This document shows positions 6,013-6,371 of a stretch of DNA of 6,371 nt, piece by piece. Position 1 is the first letter of the stretch. Every line of letters starts with the position of its first letter. The notes under the pieces were generated by a model. That model did not search any database, had not been told where the DNA came from, and saw nothing but the letters and a program-made list of their open reading frames with translations. The DNA comes from Phycisphaerae bacterium (GTDB lineage Bacteria; Planctomycetota; Phycisphaerae; UBA1845; Fen-1342). Location of the stretch: positions 1-6,371 of the forward strand of contig JALSRY010000789.1 of assembly GCA_026984555.1 (NCBI GenBank), given 5' to 3'. The position numbers and the translations under genes were made by a program.

Positions 6013-6032
6013 GGGCCCCGGCCTCGGGGCTC
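6013..6032 (-). other. GC-rich hairpin between the HdrA-like and winged-helix genes
   Basis: CCCCG (6016-6020) and CGGGG (6025-6029) pair around a 4-nt loop, and the stem can be extended by G6015-C6030, a G-T wobble and G6013-C6032. No T-run follows on the minus strand, so it does not look like a full terminator. It could be an RNA-processing or partial attenuation element in the array, or chance in GC-rich DNA. Confidence 0.3.
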
Positions 6033-6097
6033 TGCCGGCCTTCGCGACGATCTCGCCCGTGCCGTTCGTAATGGCGCATGTACAAGCCACGCCGGGG

Positions 6098-6371
6098 TCA
6101 GACTTCGACCGCCGCGGGTTCGTCGGCGACCAGGCCATCCACCATCGCGTCGTACTGTTCGAGCGTGTAGCCCTGCACGTCGATGGCGCGGTTGGGGCAC
6201 ACGGCGACACAGGCTCCGCAGCCTTTGCAGAGACCGGCGTTGATCTCCGCACGGCGCACGATCCGCCCGTCGATCTCCTTTTCGACCAGGGCGATTGCGC
6301 CGGGATATTCGCACGCGTCGAGGCAAGCGCCGGTGCCTTCGCAGCGGTCGGAATCGACGACGGCGACGAAC
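6098..6371 (-). CDS. C-terminal ferredoxin domain of an HdrA-like iron-sulfur (flavo)protein, 5' part outside window
   Basis: Only the last 90 residues are present, and the start lies beyond the right edge. They form a two-cluster bacterial ferredoxin domain. The second motif is complete (CKGCGACVAVCP, C48/C51/C54/C58 of the visible part). The first reads CEGTGACLDACEYPGAI, so Thr13 replaces the usual second Cys and only C10, C16 and C20 remain. The tail RAIDVQGYTLEQYDAMVDGL resembles the end of HdrA, where the ferredoxin module passes electrons from the FAD-binding core to HdrC. HdrA-type proteins act in the cytoplasm in heterodisulfide reductase, Qmo or sHdr-like complexes. The QmoC-like gene downstream supports this identity, but another multi-cluster oxidoreductase with a C-terminal ferredoxin domain is possible. 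It is the first visible gene of the minus-strand array and lies 112 nt upstream of the winged-helix start. Confidence 0.8.
   Translation of the reverse strand, partial: FVAVVDSDRCEGTGACLDACEYPGAIALVEKEIDGRIVRRAEINAGLCKGCGACVAVCPNRAIDVQGYTLEQYDAMVDGLVADEPAAVEV

Noticed and set aside
5986..6252. In-frame extension of the winged-helix protein upstream to 6252
   Set aside because: It overlaps the HdrA-like gene and lacks domain character. GGAGGT at 5993-5998 marks the start at 5985.
1..6371. tRNA, rRNA, riboswitch, CRISPR, insertion sequence or attachment site
   Set aside because: No cloverleaf, regularly spaced repeats, terminal inverted repeats or transposase-like frames were seen on reading both strands by eye.

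Overview
The window is GC-rich bacterial chromosome, gene-dense and with no sign of mobile DNA. The best clue to the organism is the prepilin at 1375-2412. Its FTLIELLVVVAIIGL leader, the SLARARRQAK and KCLSNLR blocks and the C-terminal FFDGH are the style expanded in Planctomycetota, particularly Phycisphaerae-like lineages. That placement is an inference from protein style.

Layout, left to right. (1) A minus-strand pair: a small ferritin-like helical-bundle protein (522-992) overlaps by 11 nt the start of rsmG, the 16S rRNA m7G methyltransferase, which runs off the left edge. (2) A non-coding divergent spacer (993-1374) holds two outward-facing promoter candidates, both TTGAAC-N17-TAnnnT. 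(3) A plus-strand type II pseudopilin-like gene (1375-2412) is followed by a strong hairpin (2449-2482) in the convergent gap. (4) A minus-strand array of five co-directional genes fills the rest. In transcription order these are: the C-terminal part of an HdrA-like flavin/iron-sulfur protein (6098-6371, cut by the right edge), a 100-residue winged-helix protein (5683-5985), a QmoC-type HdrC/HdrE membrane subunit (4454-5629), a DsrE-family CGPC protein (3908-4288) and a eukaryotic-type citrate synthase (2526-3836). The internal gaps are 112, 53, 165 and 71 nt.

How the genes may work together. The HdrA-like protein and the QmoC-like subunit suggest a cytoplasmic electron-bifurcating or electron-transferring flavoprotein module that passes electrons through two [4Fe-4S] clusters to a membrane b-type cytochrome and the quinone pool. 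The DsrE protein adds a possible sulfur-relay or thiol component. The citrate synthase feeds acetyl-CoA into the TCA cycle. The winged-helix gene inside the array could be its regulator. The linkage of Hdr/Qmo, DsrE and citrate synthase is the most interesting signal here. Whether it forms one functional system cannot be settled from this window, because the upstream genes (HdrB/QmoA/QmoB or others) lie outside it.
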